Source of the DNA: Streptomyces canus
GTDB taxonomy: Bacteria > Actinomycetota > Actinomycetes > Streptomycetales > Streptomycetaceae
DNA: 64,000 bases
Direction: 5' to 3'
NCBI RefSeq assembly: GCF_041435015.1
Contig: NZ_CP107989.1
Location: forward strand, 2,728,001 to 2,792,000
Shown: one piece after another, positions 35,511 to 43,884 of the stretch
How positions within the stretch are numbered: position 1 is the first letter of the stretch
Layout of the letters: each line of letters starts with the position of its first letter
Translations under genes and position numbers: made by a program
Notes under the pieces: model-generated
Database searches by the model: none
What the model saw: only the letters and a program-made list of their open reading frames with translations
What the model was told of the DNA's origin: nothing

Positions 35511-36674
35511 TCAGGGCGTCAGTAGCGGGCGTTGGGCAGGACACTCATCGACGGCCTGGTGGCCCGGCCGGTGGATCGGGCCCGTGCCGAGAGTCAGGGG
35601 CAGACCCGTGCCCTGGTTGGCGTGGGCGAGGATCTCCGCGGTGATGGAGATCGCCGTCTCCTCAGGGGTGCGCGCTCCGAGGTCGAGACCGATCGGGGAG
35701 CGCAGCCGAGCCAGTCGGTCCTGCGCGACGCCCGCCTCGCGCAGGAGACGCAGGCGTTCGTCGTGAGTCCGGCGGGATCCCATCGCGCCCACGTAACCGA
35801 CGGGCAGATCGAGTGCCAGGCGGAGCAGGGGGATGTCGAACTTGGATTCGTGGGTGAGGACGCAGACGGCGGTACGGCCGTCCACCTCGGTGCGTTCCAG
35901 GTAGCGGTGCGGCCAGTCGACCACGACCTCGTCCGCGTGCGGGAAGCGTGCCACGGTGGCGAACACGGGGCGGGCATCGCACACGGTGACCCGGTAGCCG
36001 AGGAAGCGGCCGGCCTGGCTGAGCGCGGTGGCGAAGTCGACCGCACCGAAGATCAGCATGCGGGGGCGGGTCGCGGCAACATGGACGAGGACGGACAGGA
36101 GGCGGTCGGGGCAGGTGTCCGCGTCCCCGCCGATCGAGACGACCGCGGTGCGTCCCGCCCGCAGCTGGGCCGTGGCCCGATCCGCCACCGCCTGGCCTGT
36201 CGGCCCTGCGGCCAGCGCCCCGTCGGCGATCCAGCTGTCACCGAGAACGCTCAGGGTGGCACCGATCAGTCCGTCGGGGCCGTCGACGACCTGTGTCACT
36301 GCGGCGGGTCGGCCCCCGGCAACCTCGGCGAGGGCCGCGCCGAGATGCGGCCGGGTCGCGGGGTCGATGCGCTGGACGAGGACATCGAGTTCGCCGCCGC
36401 AGGTCAGGCCCACCGCGAAGGCGTCGTCGTCGGAGTACCCAAACCAGGCGCGCTGCGGGGCACCCAGGTCACTGAGCACCTGTCGGCACAGGTCGTAGAC
36501 GGCGCCCTCGACACAGCCGCCGGAGATGCTGCCGACCGCGTTGCCGTCCTCGTCCACGGCGACCGACGTACCGACGGGCAGGGGCGCGCTGCCGGTGACG
36601 TCGACGACGGTGGCCAGGGCGAAGGGGCGTGCCTCGCGGCACCAGCGGTGCAGTGTGTCCGCGATGTTCAGCAT
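35511..36674 (-). CDS. xdhC: XdhC-family molybdenum cofactor maturation protein
   Basis: The protein has 387 residues from the ATG with CGGAGG ahead. The N-terminal XdhC/CoxI domain includes DVTGSAPLPVGTSVAV and SISGGCVEGAV near residues 25-60. The C-terminal Rossmann domain has LIFGAVDFATALSQAG and ends in YVGAMGSRRTHDERLRRL-like sequence (VGAMGSRRT). XdhC proteins bind, protect and sulfurate the molybdenum cofactor and insert it into hydroxylases. It lies behind the hydroxylase operon of 36.9-40.6 kb on the same strand and very likely serves it. Confidence 0.88.
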   Translation of the reverse strand: MLNIADTLHRWCREARPFALATVVDVTGSAPLPVGTSVAVDEDGNAVGSISGGCVEGAVYDLCRQVLSDLGAPQRAWFGYSDDDAFAVGLTCGGELDVLVQRIDPATRPHLGAALAEVAGGRPAAVTQVVDGPDGLIGATLSVLGDSWIADGALAAGPTGQAVADRATAQLRAGRTAVVSIGGDADTCPDRLLSVLVHVAATRPRMLIFGAVDFATALSQAGRFLGYRVTVCDARPVFATVARFPHADEVVVDWPHRYLERTEVDGRTAVCVLTHESKFDIPLLRLALDLPVGYVGAMGSRRTHDERLRLLREAGVAQDRLARLRSPIGLDLGARTPEETAISITAEILAHANQGTGLPLTLGTGPIHRPGHQAVDECPAQRPLLTP

Positions 36675-36779
36675 GGGGCGTCCTCCGGGTTCGCCGCAGG
36701 GGTGGGTAGGGCGGTTGCCGCCGCGCCTGGACGCTGAGCACATACGCGGGGCGACCCTGGTAGGTCCGGCGGTCGGACG

Positions 36780-36850
36780 GGGACCGACGGCCGGTAAGGC
36801 CGGTGGCATGGAAGACCGCGTTGGCGAACAGGGCCTGCGCCGTGCAGAAC
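36780..36850 (-). pseudogene. Remnant of a molybdenum hydroxylase large-subunit C-terminus
   Basis: ALFANAVFHATGLTGRR on the minus strand repeats the end of the adjacent large subunit (AVANAVFHATGQRQ). The nucleotide match is clear over about 30 bases. It suggests a second, deleted hydroxylase gene or a partial duplication between the large subunit and xdhC. Confidence 0.55.
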
Positions 36851-36916
36851 AACACCCGGGCAAGCCCCGGACGCGCATTTCCGGGGAGGATGCATTTCCA
36901 GTGGTCCCGGTGGGGC

Positions 36917-39091
36917 CTACATCACGTGCTCGATCCGGATGGGCAGTTGGTTCTGTCGCTGTCCGGTGGCGTGGAAGACCGCGTTCGCGACAGCGGCTGC
37001 CGCGCCGATCATCGTGACTTCGCCGAGGCCCTTCACCCCGATGTCGTTGAGGAGCAGGTCGGGCTCGTCGATGAAGTCGAAGTCGATCTCCTGTATGTCG
37101 GCGTTGACCGCGACGGGGTACTCCTCCAGCGTGGTGTTGAGGAATCCGCCGAAGCGCCCGTCGACCTCGCTCGACTCGCGGAGCGCCTGGCTGATACCCC
37201 AGACCACGCCCCCGCGGACCTGACTGGCCGCGGTGACCGGGCTGGCGACCCGGCCGCAGTCGGCCACGCAGAGCGCTCTGGGCACACTGATGCGTCGTGT
37301 CGTGGCCTCGATGCGGACCTCGACGAAGTGAGCGGTCCAGCTGAAGGCGGTGAAGTCGGGGAAGACCGGACCCGCGGCGGAGAACAGGCCGGCCCGTGAA
37401 CGGTCGAGCATCTCGGGGGGCTGGCCCGGTCCCACGGAGGTCACCTCCACCTCCGGCGCCCCGCCTCCGGTGGCTCGAACCGCGGCTGCCACATCTACTG
37501 TCCCGGTGTCGCCCGTGCCGAGGTGCTTGCGCAGCTCGCGCAGTACCTTGTGCACAGCGGGCAACGCGGTCGCGGTGCCCCACGCCCCGGCGGTGAGATG
37601 CTGCGGCGCGACGCGCGTGTCACCGACCCGTACGACGACGTCCCGCACGGGAACACCGAGGTCCTCCGCGACCAGGAGAGCGATGGCCGAGCGGATGCCC
37701 TGCCCCATCTCGTGGCCGTCGACGCTGACGGTCACGCGGCCATCGGCTGCAGCGGACATACGGGCCACGGCCGGAGCGACCAGCACCGGGTGGGCGCCGA
37801 CAGCGACGCCCAGGCCCACGAACGATCCATCGGCGGCACGCATCGACCCCGGCCGCGGATCGCGTTTGCCCCATCCGAACCGCTCCGCACCTCGCGTCAG
37901 ACACTGCGCCAAGTGGCGGGAGGAGAAGGGCAGCCCGGTGACCGGGTCCGTGGCGGTGTCGTTGACCAACCGCAGCTCGACGGGGTCCTGGCCGGTGGCG
38001 TACGCCAGTGCGTCCATGGCCGACTCGAACGCGAAGCTGGCCGGGCCCTCCATCGGAGCCCTCATGAATCCCGGCGTCTGGACATCAGTTTGAACCAGGC
38101 GCTGACGTCCCCCGAAGTGGGGTACGCCGTACAGTCTCGACGTCATCTCCGTGAACATGGCGGGGTACAGGTCGTGGCGGGACGTCTGGTGCTCCGCGTC
38201 GTGGAGGGCGGCCAGGAGCCGTCCCGACGGGTCGGCGCCGAGCCGGATGCGATGACGGCTGACCGGCCGGAAGCTGCCGGCGTGGAACGTCTGCGGGCGC
38301 GGAACGACCAGCTTGACCGGACGCATCAGCCGACGTGCGGCGAGCGCCAGTGGTCCGATGTGCGGCTGCAGTGCGTTGCGGGATCCGAAGCCGCCCCCGA
38401 TGTAAGGCGAGATGACTTCGACGTCGGCCGGATCGAGGTCCAGCTGCGTGGCGACTCCGTGGCGCAGTGCGCCGGCGTGCTGGGTGCCCTCGTGCACCAC
38501 GAGCCTGTCACCCTGCCATTCCACGACTGAGCTGATCAGTTCCATCGGGACCTGGTGCTGGGCCGGGTGCAGGTAGGTCTCGTCGATCTGTACCGGGCTC
38601 GCCGCGTACGCGGTCTCGGCGTCGCCCACCGTGACGTCGGGAAACCAAGGCAGGGCTTCTTCCTGGATGACGGAGGTGGCACCTTCGTCATCGAGTCCGA
38701 CGGCGAACGGCTCGGTCTCGTAGCGTGCCCGGACGAGTTCCGCCGCCTCGGTGGCGGCGACCAGAGTGTCGGCGACAACCAACGCGATCGGCTGTCCCCG
38801 GTAGGCGACGACATCGCTGAGCAGCGGCTGCAGGCTCTGGAAGGCGAAGCCTCCGCCCATCAGGAACCCGGGGCCACGCAGTTCGTCCTCGTCGAACCGG
38901 GTCAGGACCAGACGGACACCGGGGACCGCCTCGGCCGCGGCGGTGTCGATGGCCACGGTGCGGCCCCTGCCGATCGTGGCCACGGCGAACATGGCGTACG
39001 CCAGGTCGGCCGGGACGCGGTCTGCGCCGTAGCGTGCGCTGCCGGTGACCTTTTCGTGGGCGTCGACGCGGCGCAGGTCTGGGGTCTTCAT
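36917..39091 (-). CDS. Molybdopterin-binding subunit of a second aldehyde/xanthine oxidase-family enzyme
   Basis: The protein has 724 residues. The substrate-side motif is SPYIGGGFGSRNAL. The cofactor half has GHEMGQGIRSAIALLVAEDL and ends with GVKGLGEVTMIG, in which Glu691 is the catalytic base. It is related to the 8865-11060 subunit but far from identical, so the two operons are paralogues rather than a recent copy. It overlaps the FAD subunit stop by four bases. No export signal exists in this set, so the enzyme is expected in the cytoplasm. The substrate is not evident. Confidence 0.88.
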   Translation of the reverse strand: MKTPDLRRVDAHEKVTGSARYGADRVPADLAYAMFAVATIGRGRTVAIDTAAAEAVPGVRLVLTRFDEDELRGPGFLMGGGFAFQSLQPLLSDVVAYRGQPIALVVADTLVAATEAAELVRARYETEPFAVGLDDEGATSVIQEEALPWFPDVTVGDAETAYAASPVQIDETYLHPAQHQVPMELISSVVEWQGDRLVVHEGTQHAGALRHGVATQLDLDPADVEVISPYIGGGFGSRNALQPHIGPLALAARRLMRPVKLVVPRPQTFHAGSFRPVSRHRIRLGADPSGRLLAALHDAEHQTSRHDLYPAMFTEMTSRLYGVPHFGGRQRLVQTDVQTPGFMRAPMEGPASFAFESAMDALAYATGQDPVELRLVNDTATDPVTGLPFSSRHLAQCLTRGAERFGWGKRDPRPGSMRAADGSFVGLGVAVGAHPVLVAPAVARMSAAADGRVTVSVDGHEMGQGIRSAIALLVAEDLGVPVRDVVVRVGDTRVAPQHLTAGAWGTATALPAVHKVLRELRKHLGTGDTGTVDVAAAVRATGGGAPEVEVTSVGPGQPPEMLDRSRAGLFSAAGPVFPDFTAFSWTAHFVEVRIEATTRRISVPRALCVADCGRVASPVTAASQVRGGVVWGISQALRESSEVDGRFGGFLNTTLEEYPVAVNADIQEIDFDFIDEPDLLLNDIGVKGLGEVTMIGAAAAVANAVFHATGQRQNQLPIRIEHVM

Positions 39092-40089
39092 CGGGCGGCT
39101 CGCTTCCCGGCGGTGAGCAGTGCGTCAGTGACGGTGCGGATGCCCAGCTCCACTCGGAACGCGCCGGTGCGAGGAGGGCGGGCCGCGGCGAAGGCGACTT
39201 CCCCCGCGCGGCGGGCGGTTTCCCTGGTGAGTCGCTCGCCGATCAGTGAGCGTTCCGCTGCCGTCGCCCGCCAGGGGCGCGTGGCGACCCCTCCCAGACC
39301 GATCCGGCAGTCCGTGACCCTTCCCTGTGCGTCCAGCGTCACGGCGGTGGCGGCCGAGGTGAGGGCGAAGGCGTAGGACTCCCGGTCACGGATCTTGTGG
39401 TAGGTGGAGCCGCGACCGGCGGGTGTCGCGGGAACGCGGATCCGCAGGATCAACTCATCGGGAGTCAGGGTGTGTTCGAGCAGGGGGTCGTCTCCCGGTT
39501 CGACGTGCAGTTCGCCGAGCGGAAGCGTCCGCTCGCCTGCCGGGCCGACCACGTCGAGTTCGGCGTCGAACGCGATCAGGGCTACGGCCCAGTCGCCCGG
39601 GTAGGTGGCGATGCAGGTGTCACTGGTGCCCAGCAACGCGTGGGTACGGTCGAGTCCATCGAGAGCCGCACAACCGCTGCCCGGATTCCTCTTGTTGCAG
39701 GGGAACTCCGCTCCCCCGCGGAAGTAGCCGCACCGCGTGCGTTGCAGCAGGTTCCCACCGACCGTCGCCATGTTGCGCAGCTGCTGGGACGCCGCCCGCC
39801 ACAAGGATTCCGACAGCGCCGGATAATCGCGGCGTACGACCGGATGGTCGGCGACCTCGGCCATTCTCGCTCCCGCACCGAAGGACAGTTCGCCCTCACC
39901 CGTACTGATCTCGGTCAGCTCGGCGAGACGGTGAATGTCGATGACGGCCGGCGGCGCCTCGATGCCGAGCTTCATCAGGTCGTACAGGGTCGTGCCACCG
40001 GCCAGGAGCTTGGTGCCCGGCTCGGCGGCGGCCAGGGCATCGACGGCCCCGGCGACGCTGTCGGGCACCACATAGGCGAATGAGCGCAC
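39088..40089 (-). CDS. FAD-binding subunit of the second molybdenum hydroxylase
   Basis: The protein has 333 residues. FAD motifs are LAGGTTLYDLM near residue 29 and MATVGGNLLQRTRC near 108. The following CGYFRG...CNKRNPGSGC cysteines mark the additional [4Fe-4S] cluster of PaoB-type subunits. The C-terminal domain is complete. It begins 3 bases after the iron-sulfur gene stop and is translationally coupled to the large subunit. Confidence 0.88.
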   Translation of the reverse strand: MRSFAYVVPDSVAGAVDALAAAEPGTKLLAGGTTLYDLMKLGIEAPPAVIDIHRLAELTEISTGEGELSFGAGARMAEVADHPVVRRDYPALSESLWRAASQQLRNMATVGGNLLQRTRCGYFRGGAEFPCNKRNPGSGCAALDGLDRTHALLGTSDTCIATYPGDWAVALIAFDAELDVVGPAGERTLPLGELHVEPGDDPLLEHTLTPDELILRIRVPATPAGRGSTYHKIRDRESYAFALTSAATAVTLDAQGRVTDCRIGLGGVATRPWRATAAERSLIGERLTRETARRAGEVAFAAARPPRTGAFRVELGIRTVTDALLTAGKRAAR

Positions 40090-40092
40090 CGT

Positions 40093-40611
40093 CTACACCT
40101 CGGTCCGCTTGGTCTGGTCGGCCACCCGGCGGATGGCGGCGGTGATGCCGACATACGCGCCGCATCGGCACAGGTTGCCGCTCATGTACTCACGGATGTC
40201 GCCGTCGGTCCCGGTGTGGCCTTCGGCCAGGCAGGCCAGGCCGGACATCACCTGCCCAGGTGTGCAGTAGCCGCACTGCAGGGCGTCGCAGTCGACGAAC
40301 GCCTGCTGCAACGGGTGCAGCGTGCCGTCGGGGGCCGCGACGCCTTCGATGGTCATCACGTCCCATCCCGCGACCTGGACCGCCGGAGTCAGACAGGAGA
40401 CGACGCGACGGCCGTCGACGTGCACCGTGCAGGCGCCGCACTGCCCCTGATCGCACCCCTTCTTGGTTCCGGTCAGCACGAGACGCTCGCGTAGCACGTC
40501 GAGCAAAGACTCACGAGGATCCAGAGCGAGGCACACCTCCTCGCCGTTGACGGTGAAGGCCGTCTCGACAAGGCCGGTCGGCGGCCCGGTGGTCGTCGAT
40601 GTCTTCTCCAT
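40093..40611 (-). CDS. [2Fe-2S] subunit of the second molybdenum hydroxylase, no Tat signal
   Basis: The protein has 172 residues from the ATG giving MEKTSTTTGPP, with AAGGAGC ahead. Cluster I cysteines are in KKGCDQGQCGACTVH. Cluster II is in QCGYCTPGQ and NLCRCGAY. It has a short hydrophilic N-terminus instead of the twin-arginine signal of the 12.7-kb paralogue, so this enzyme stays inside the cell. It is the first gene of the operon and is driven from an ATCCATGGAT promoter box shared with the SDR genes. Confidence 0.9.
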   Translation of the reverse strand: MEKTSTTTGPPTGLVETAFTVNGEEVCLALDPRESLLDVLRERLVLTGTKKGCDQGQCGACTVHVDGRRVVSCLTPAVQVAGWDVMTIEGVAAPDGTLHPLQQAFVDCDALQCGYCTPGQVMSGLACLAEGHTGTDGDIREYMSGNLCRCGAYVGITAAIRRVADQTKRTEV

Positions 40612-40661
40612 AGGGGGCTCGCTCCTTCGTTGCGGCGGGCGGGTGAGCGCCTGCGGCCTCG

Positions 40662-40711
40662 ACCGTAGAAGCGCCCGCGCAGGAGCGGGAGGGGAAGGTT
40701 TATCCATGGAT
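40662..40711 (-). promoter_or_regulatory. MmyB-type promoter box of the second hydroxylase operon
   Basis: Read leftward, ATCCATGGAT (40711-40702), 34 bases with TCCCCTCCCGCTCC, then -10 TACGGT (40667-40662). The leader afterwards also resembles that of the SDR genes, including GAAGGAGC. Confidence 0.7.
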
Positions 40712-40795
40712 CGGCGGTCTCTGCCTGGTGGAGAGCGCCCGCGCCACGGACATCCGGGTGTAACGGCACCTACAACGGCCGGGCCCGCTGGGTGG

Positions 40796-41404
40796 CTACG
40801 GGGCCTTCGACCTATGCCGCCAAACGGCATGCTCCAGTGCACCCTTGTCGTGCCCGAGAAGTGCGGCGGCTTCCTCATACACTGCGCGCAACTGGTCGTA
40901 TGGGAGATCCGGAACACCAGCATCCACGGCGAAGGCGCGCAGATGTACGTCAACGGCGACGTGCGAACGGCCGACGAGATTGCCTATGTAGTCGATGCTC
41001 TTGGGCCCCACTCCCTTCACCGTGCGCAGAGCGGCGCGATTGGCCTGATGATCGAGCCAGGTGTGAAGGTCCTCGCGGGTATCGACCCCGTCGGCAGCGA
41101 GGAGGTCGGTGATGGCGTGAGCCGTCGCGACCTTCTGTGCGTGGTTGAACTTCATGGCCACGGCAAGGTCTTCCGTGACGAGCCGGCGCTGGAAGCCGCG
41201 GACTGTTCTTGCATCAGCCCAGCTCAGTTGCAAATGGAGGAGCCGCGGTCGGAGAGTCCTCTCGTAGTTGCACCGTGGCTGGAAGCTGACGTCGCAGATG
41301 ACGGCACCCATGTGGGTCCATCCGCCGGGCTGGAGAAACGGTCCGCTGCCAAGGAGGTGTCGAACGTGGTCGGCGAGCCGTTGGGCAGGGCTGGATGCGG
41401 GCAT
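40796..41404 (-). CDS. HhH-GPD-type protein (endonuclease III-like)
   Basis: The protein has 202 residues. The helix-hairpin-helix TVKGVGPKSIDYIGNLVG near residue 125 is followed by VAVDVHLRAFAVDAGV, in which the Asp matches the HhH-GPD catalytic position of DNA glycosylases. No C-terminal iron-sulfur cysteines are present and the N-terminal half is divergent. It may repair or process damaged DNA, but it belongs to a little-studied short actinobacterial branch. Confidence 0.7.
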   Translation of the reverse strand: MPASSPAQRLADHVRHLLGSGPFLQPGGWTHMGAVICDVSFQPRCNYERTLRPRLLHLQLSWADARTVRGFQRRLVTEDLAVAMKFNHAQKVATAHAITDLLAADGVDTREDLHTWLDHQANRAALRTVKGVGPKSIDYIGNLVGRSHVAVDVHLRAFAVDAGVPDLPYDQLRAVYEEAAALLGHDKGALEHAVWRHRSKAP

Positions 41405-41526
41405 GGGTCAAGGATGGCGCTGCCGTCTGGCAAGCTGGTGGGAAAGTTCAAAACTCTCGAATGGATGGAGCAGGGGGCCGTTCCATCGGGCAGCTCCCTC
41501 CATGATGGGAAGGCTGCCCATTTCGG

Positions 41527-42243
41527 CTACCGGGTCTCCGTCGAGACCGGGGCGAGGCGGAATAGGCACTGGACCGTGTTGAACTCGATCACCTCGGCGA
41601 TGAAGCGGAACTTGTCGCCAACTGCAAGGGTGGCAGGGACCTCCTTGCCGGTCAGGTGGAGGTTGCCGGTGTTGACGTCCTCGTACTTGAAGTTCGGGCC
41701 GTCCGTCGTCTGCGGCCCCTTGTCGCCCGGGCCGAGAAGGAAGTCGTAGCGGGTTCGGTCATCCGCGTGGGCCGCCATGTGCCTGATTGACCCGTCGAAG
41801 GCGACCGTCTGCCCCTCGTGCTTGGTTGCGAAGTTCACGTTCGCTTCGCCACACGGATCCGCCTTCAACAACGTCGCGAACTCGGGACTGTTCTGCGCCG
41901 TGATCATTTCAGCGGTGGTCGGCTCGTCTGCGGGCGGCGTAGCAGAAGGCTTCTCACTGGCGGCCGTCGAACTGGCCGACGCGCCCTTCTCCTCGTCGCC
42001 GTCGCCGAGCGCAACGCCCGTGCCGATGATGGCGGCCAAGACCACGAGGGCGGCAGCCCCCGCCCCGATCAGACGCCAAGGCAGTGGCCTCTTCGGCCGA
42101 CGGAAGTTGAGGGTGGTGCGAAGTCTGCCTGGGAGCTGTTCCACGAGCTCCCATCCGTCCTTCTGCATCTTCGAGATCACCAAAGCGTCGGTGCCCCGAA
42201 CCGTCTGCACGGCCTTGTACTCGTACTTGATCTCATCGGCCAT
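41527..42243 (-). CDS. Membrane-anchored DUF4839-type protein
   Basis: The protein has 238 residues from the ATG with GGGGAG ahead. Residues 1-45 resemble DUF4177 (YEYKAVQTV...DGWELVE). A single membrane helix follows (LIGAGAAALVVLAAIIGTG), then an acidic Ser-rich linker. The extracellular domain of about 130 residues (NVNFATKHEGQTVAFDGSI, YDFLLGPGD, FRFIAEVIEFNT) is DUF4839-like. Its role is unknown. Confidence 0.72.
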   Translation of the reverse strand: MADEIKYEYKAVQTVRGTDALVISKMQKDGWELVEQLPGRLRTTLNFRRPKRPLPWRLIGAGAAALVVLAAIIGTGVALGDGDEEKGASASSTAASEKPSATPPADEPTTAEMITAQNSPEFATLLKADPCGEANVNFATKHEGQTVAFDGSIRHMAAHADDRTRYDFLLGPGDKGPQTTDGPNFKYEDVNTGNLHLTGKEVPATLAVGDKFRFIAEVIEFNTVQCLFRLAPVSTETR

Positions 42244-42644
42244 GCGGCTCCCCGCCCCCTGAAGCGAACTGGTCATACCAAGTGGGCGCGAGCATAGATG
42301 ACTCCGCGAGGAGCCCGGCGTCACGAACTGGCGGCTCATCAAGGGGATCCGCAGCACGCTGAACGCGTGTAACGGGAGCCCGGAGTCGGCACGCACTACC
42401 AAGGGCACACCTCGGGCAACGAGTTGATCACCGTTGGTAGCCTCACGAGCGGCGCAAGTGTTCGCCCAGCTCCATGGCCTGCTAATGGAGCTGGAGGGAC
42501 AGATGGAGGGCCGTACAGTTCCAGCCCGTCGGCCTATGTCATCGCCATACAGGCGTGAAGACTTCCACCAGCCTCCCCACCCGGAGCTAGGGAAGCGACG
42601 CCGGCAAGACGGTCGCGGGTCCTTCGTCGGTCCGCCCCTGCTCT

Positions 42645-42760
42645 CCCGCCCGAGATGATCGTTGAGCTCACCCTTAGGGCCCCTCGACCACCAGCTTCGT
42701 CAACTGCGCCAGCAGACCGCCCTCAACTGCCGACTCACTCGCACGCGTGTTCTGCTTCAT
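42645..42760 (-). pseudogene. IS256-type transposase N-terminal remnant
   Basis: On the minus strand MKQNTRASESAVEGGLLAQL continues TKLVVEG to a stop. After a one-base shift GELNDHLG follows. The combined LVVEGALxGELxDHLG is the usual N-terminal part of IS256-family transposases. Nothing else is recognised in 42244-42972. Confidence 0.55.
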
Positions 42761-42972
42761 GCCGCTCTTCCGCGGGAGACTCACCAGTTCTAACTGATGC
42801 TCTCTGTTGAGGAGTTACACGAGGACTCACCACACAGACCCTCCCTCGAACTTGGGTGAGCGCACGACCGTGCTGCGGTCCCCTGCGGGATGCTCACGCC
42901 GAACGGGCCCGGCCTCCTGCTGCATCTTCCGTGCTCTCCGCCGCCCCAACAGCATGCCTTAGCGTGTGCGGC

Positions 42973-43797
42973 ATGAGGATGCTCATCATTGGTGGCAGCG
43001 GGTTCTTAGGGACGGAGCTGCTGCGCCAAGCGCAAGTACGGGGCTGGGAGGCGGATGCTACGTTCCACTCCCGCCCCAGTGCCGCGCAGGCCGGCGCCTG
43101 GCACCAGCTTGACGTCCGTGATCCCGCACAGGTGGAAGCGCTCCTGGTTACGGTGGCACCTCGCGCGGTGATCAACGTGGGAAGCGGCGGTGCGGACTGG
43201 GCGATCACTGCGGACGGCTCCATCCACATCGCCATGGCCACCGCGAAGCTCGGAATCCGCCTGGTACATGTCTCCTCTGATGCTGTGTTCTCCGGCATCG
43301 GCAAGGCCCGTTACGACGAGACCTGCGCCCCAGACCCGATCACCCCGTACGGGGCCGCGAAGGCCGCCGCTGAGACCGCTGTGCGACTGCTGTGCCCGGA
43401 CGGCCTTGTCGTCCGCACCTCCCTGATCATCGGCGACGGAGGATCCCACCACGAACGGGTGGTGCACGAGCTGGCTGCCAATGAGCGGGAGGGAGCCCTG
43501 TTCACGGACGACATTCGCTGCCCCGTCCACGTCGCCGATCTTGCGGCCGGTTTGTGGAAGCTCGCGGCCTCGAACGAGGCAGGCGTCTTCCACCTCGCCG
43601 GCACCGACGCCCTCAGCCGCTACTCGCTGGGCGTGCTCATCGCCCGCCGCGATGGCATCGCACCCTCCTTGCTGCCCGCGGGCCGTCGGGCGGACACCCG
43701 GCTACCGGGGGCACTGGACGTACGCCTCGACAGCCGCGCCGCGCAACGGCTGGGCATCAGGCTCCGCGGCGCCAGGGACTTCCTCCATACGAGGTAA
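42973..43797 (+). CDS. RmlD-like NAD(P)-dependent reductase (extended SDR)
   Basis: The protein has 274 residues. The cofactor motif is IIGGSGFLGTELL near residue 6, then LDVRDPAQV and VHVSSDAVFSG near 105, and YGAAKAAAE near 130, where Tyr and Lys form the catalytic pair. It resembles dTDP-4-dehydrorhamnose reductases and MAT2B-like proteins, but no sugar-nucleotide genes are nearby. A -10-like TTAGCGT lies 8 bases before the ATG and no ribosome site is present, suggesting a leaderless message. An ATG 6 bases later is an alternative start. Confidence 0.78.
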   Translation: MRMLIIGGSGFLGTELLRQAQVRGWEADATFHSRPSAAQAGAWHQLDVRDPAQVEALLVTVAPRAVINVGSGGADWAITADGSIHIAMATAKLGIRLVHVSSDAVFSGIGKARYDETCAPDPITPYGAAKAAAETAVRLLCPDGLVVRTSLIIGDGGSHHERVVHELAANEREGALFTDDIRCPVHVADLAAGLWKLAASNEAGVFHLAGTDALSRYSLGVLIARRDGIAPSLLPAGRRADTRLPGALDVRLDSRAAQRLGIRLRGARDFLHTR

Positions 43798-43847
43798 CAC
43801 CCGCTGGCCGACCCCAGTTAGTCCGGGCGTCACCTGCGGTCAAACCT

Positions 43848-43876
43848 TCTCCCCCGTCCGGCGCGGACAGGGGAGA
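43848..43876. terminator. Bidirectional terminator between RmlD-like and integrase genes
   Basis: TCTCCCCCGTCC (43848-43859) pairs with GGACAGGGGAGA (43865-43876) with one mismatch, over a five-base loop between convergent genes. Confidence 0.7.
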
Positions 43877-43884
43877 TGGAACGT

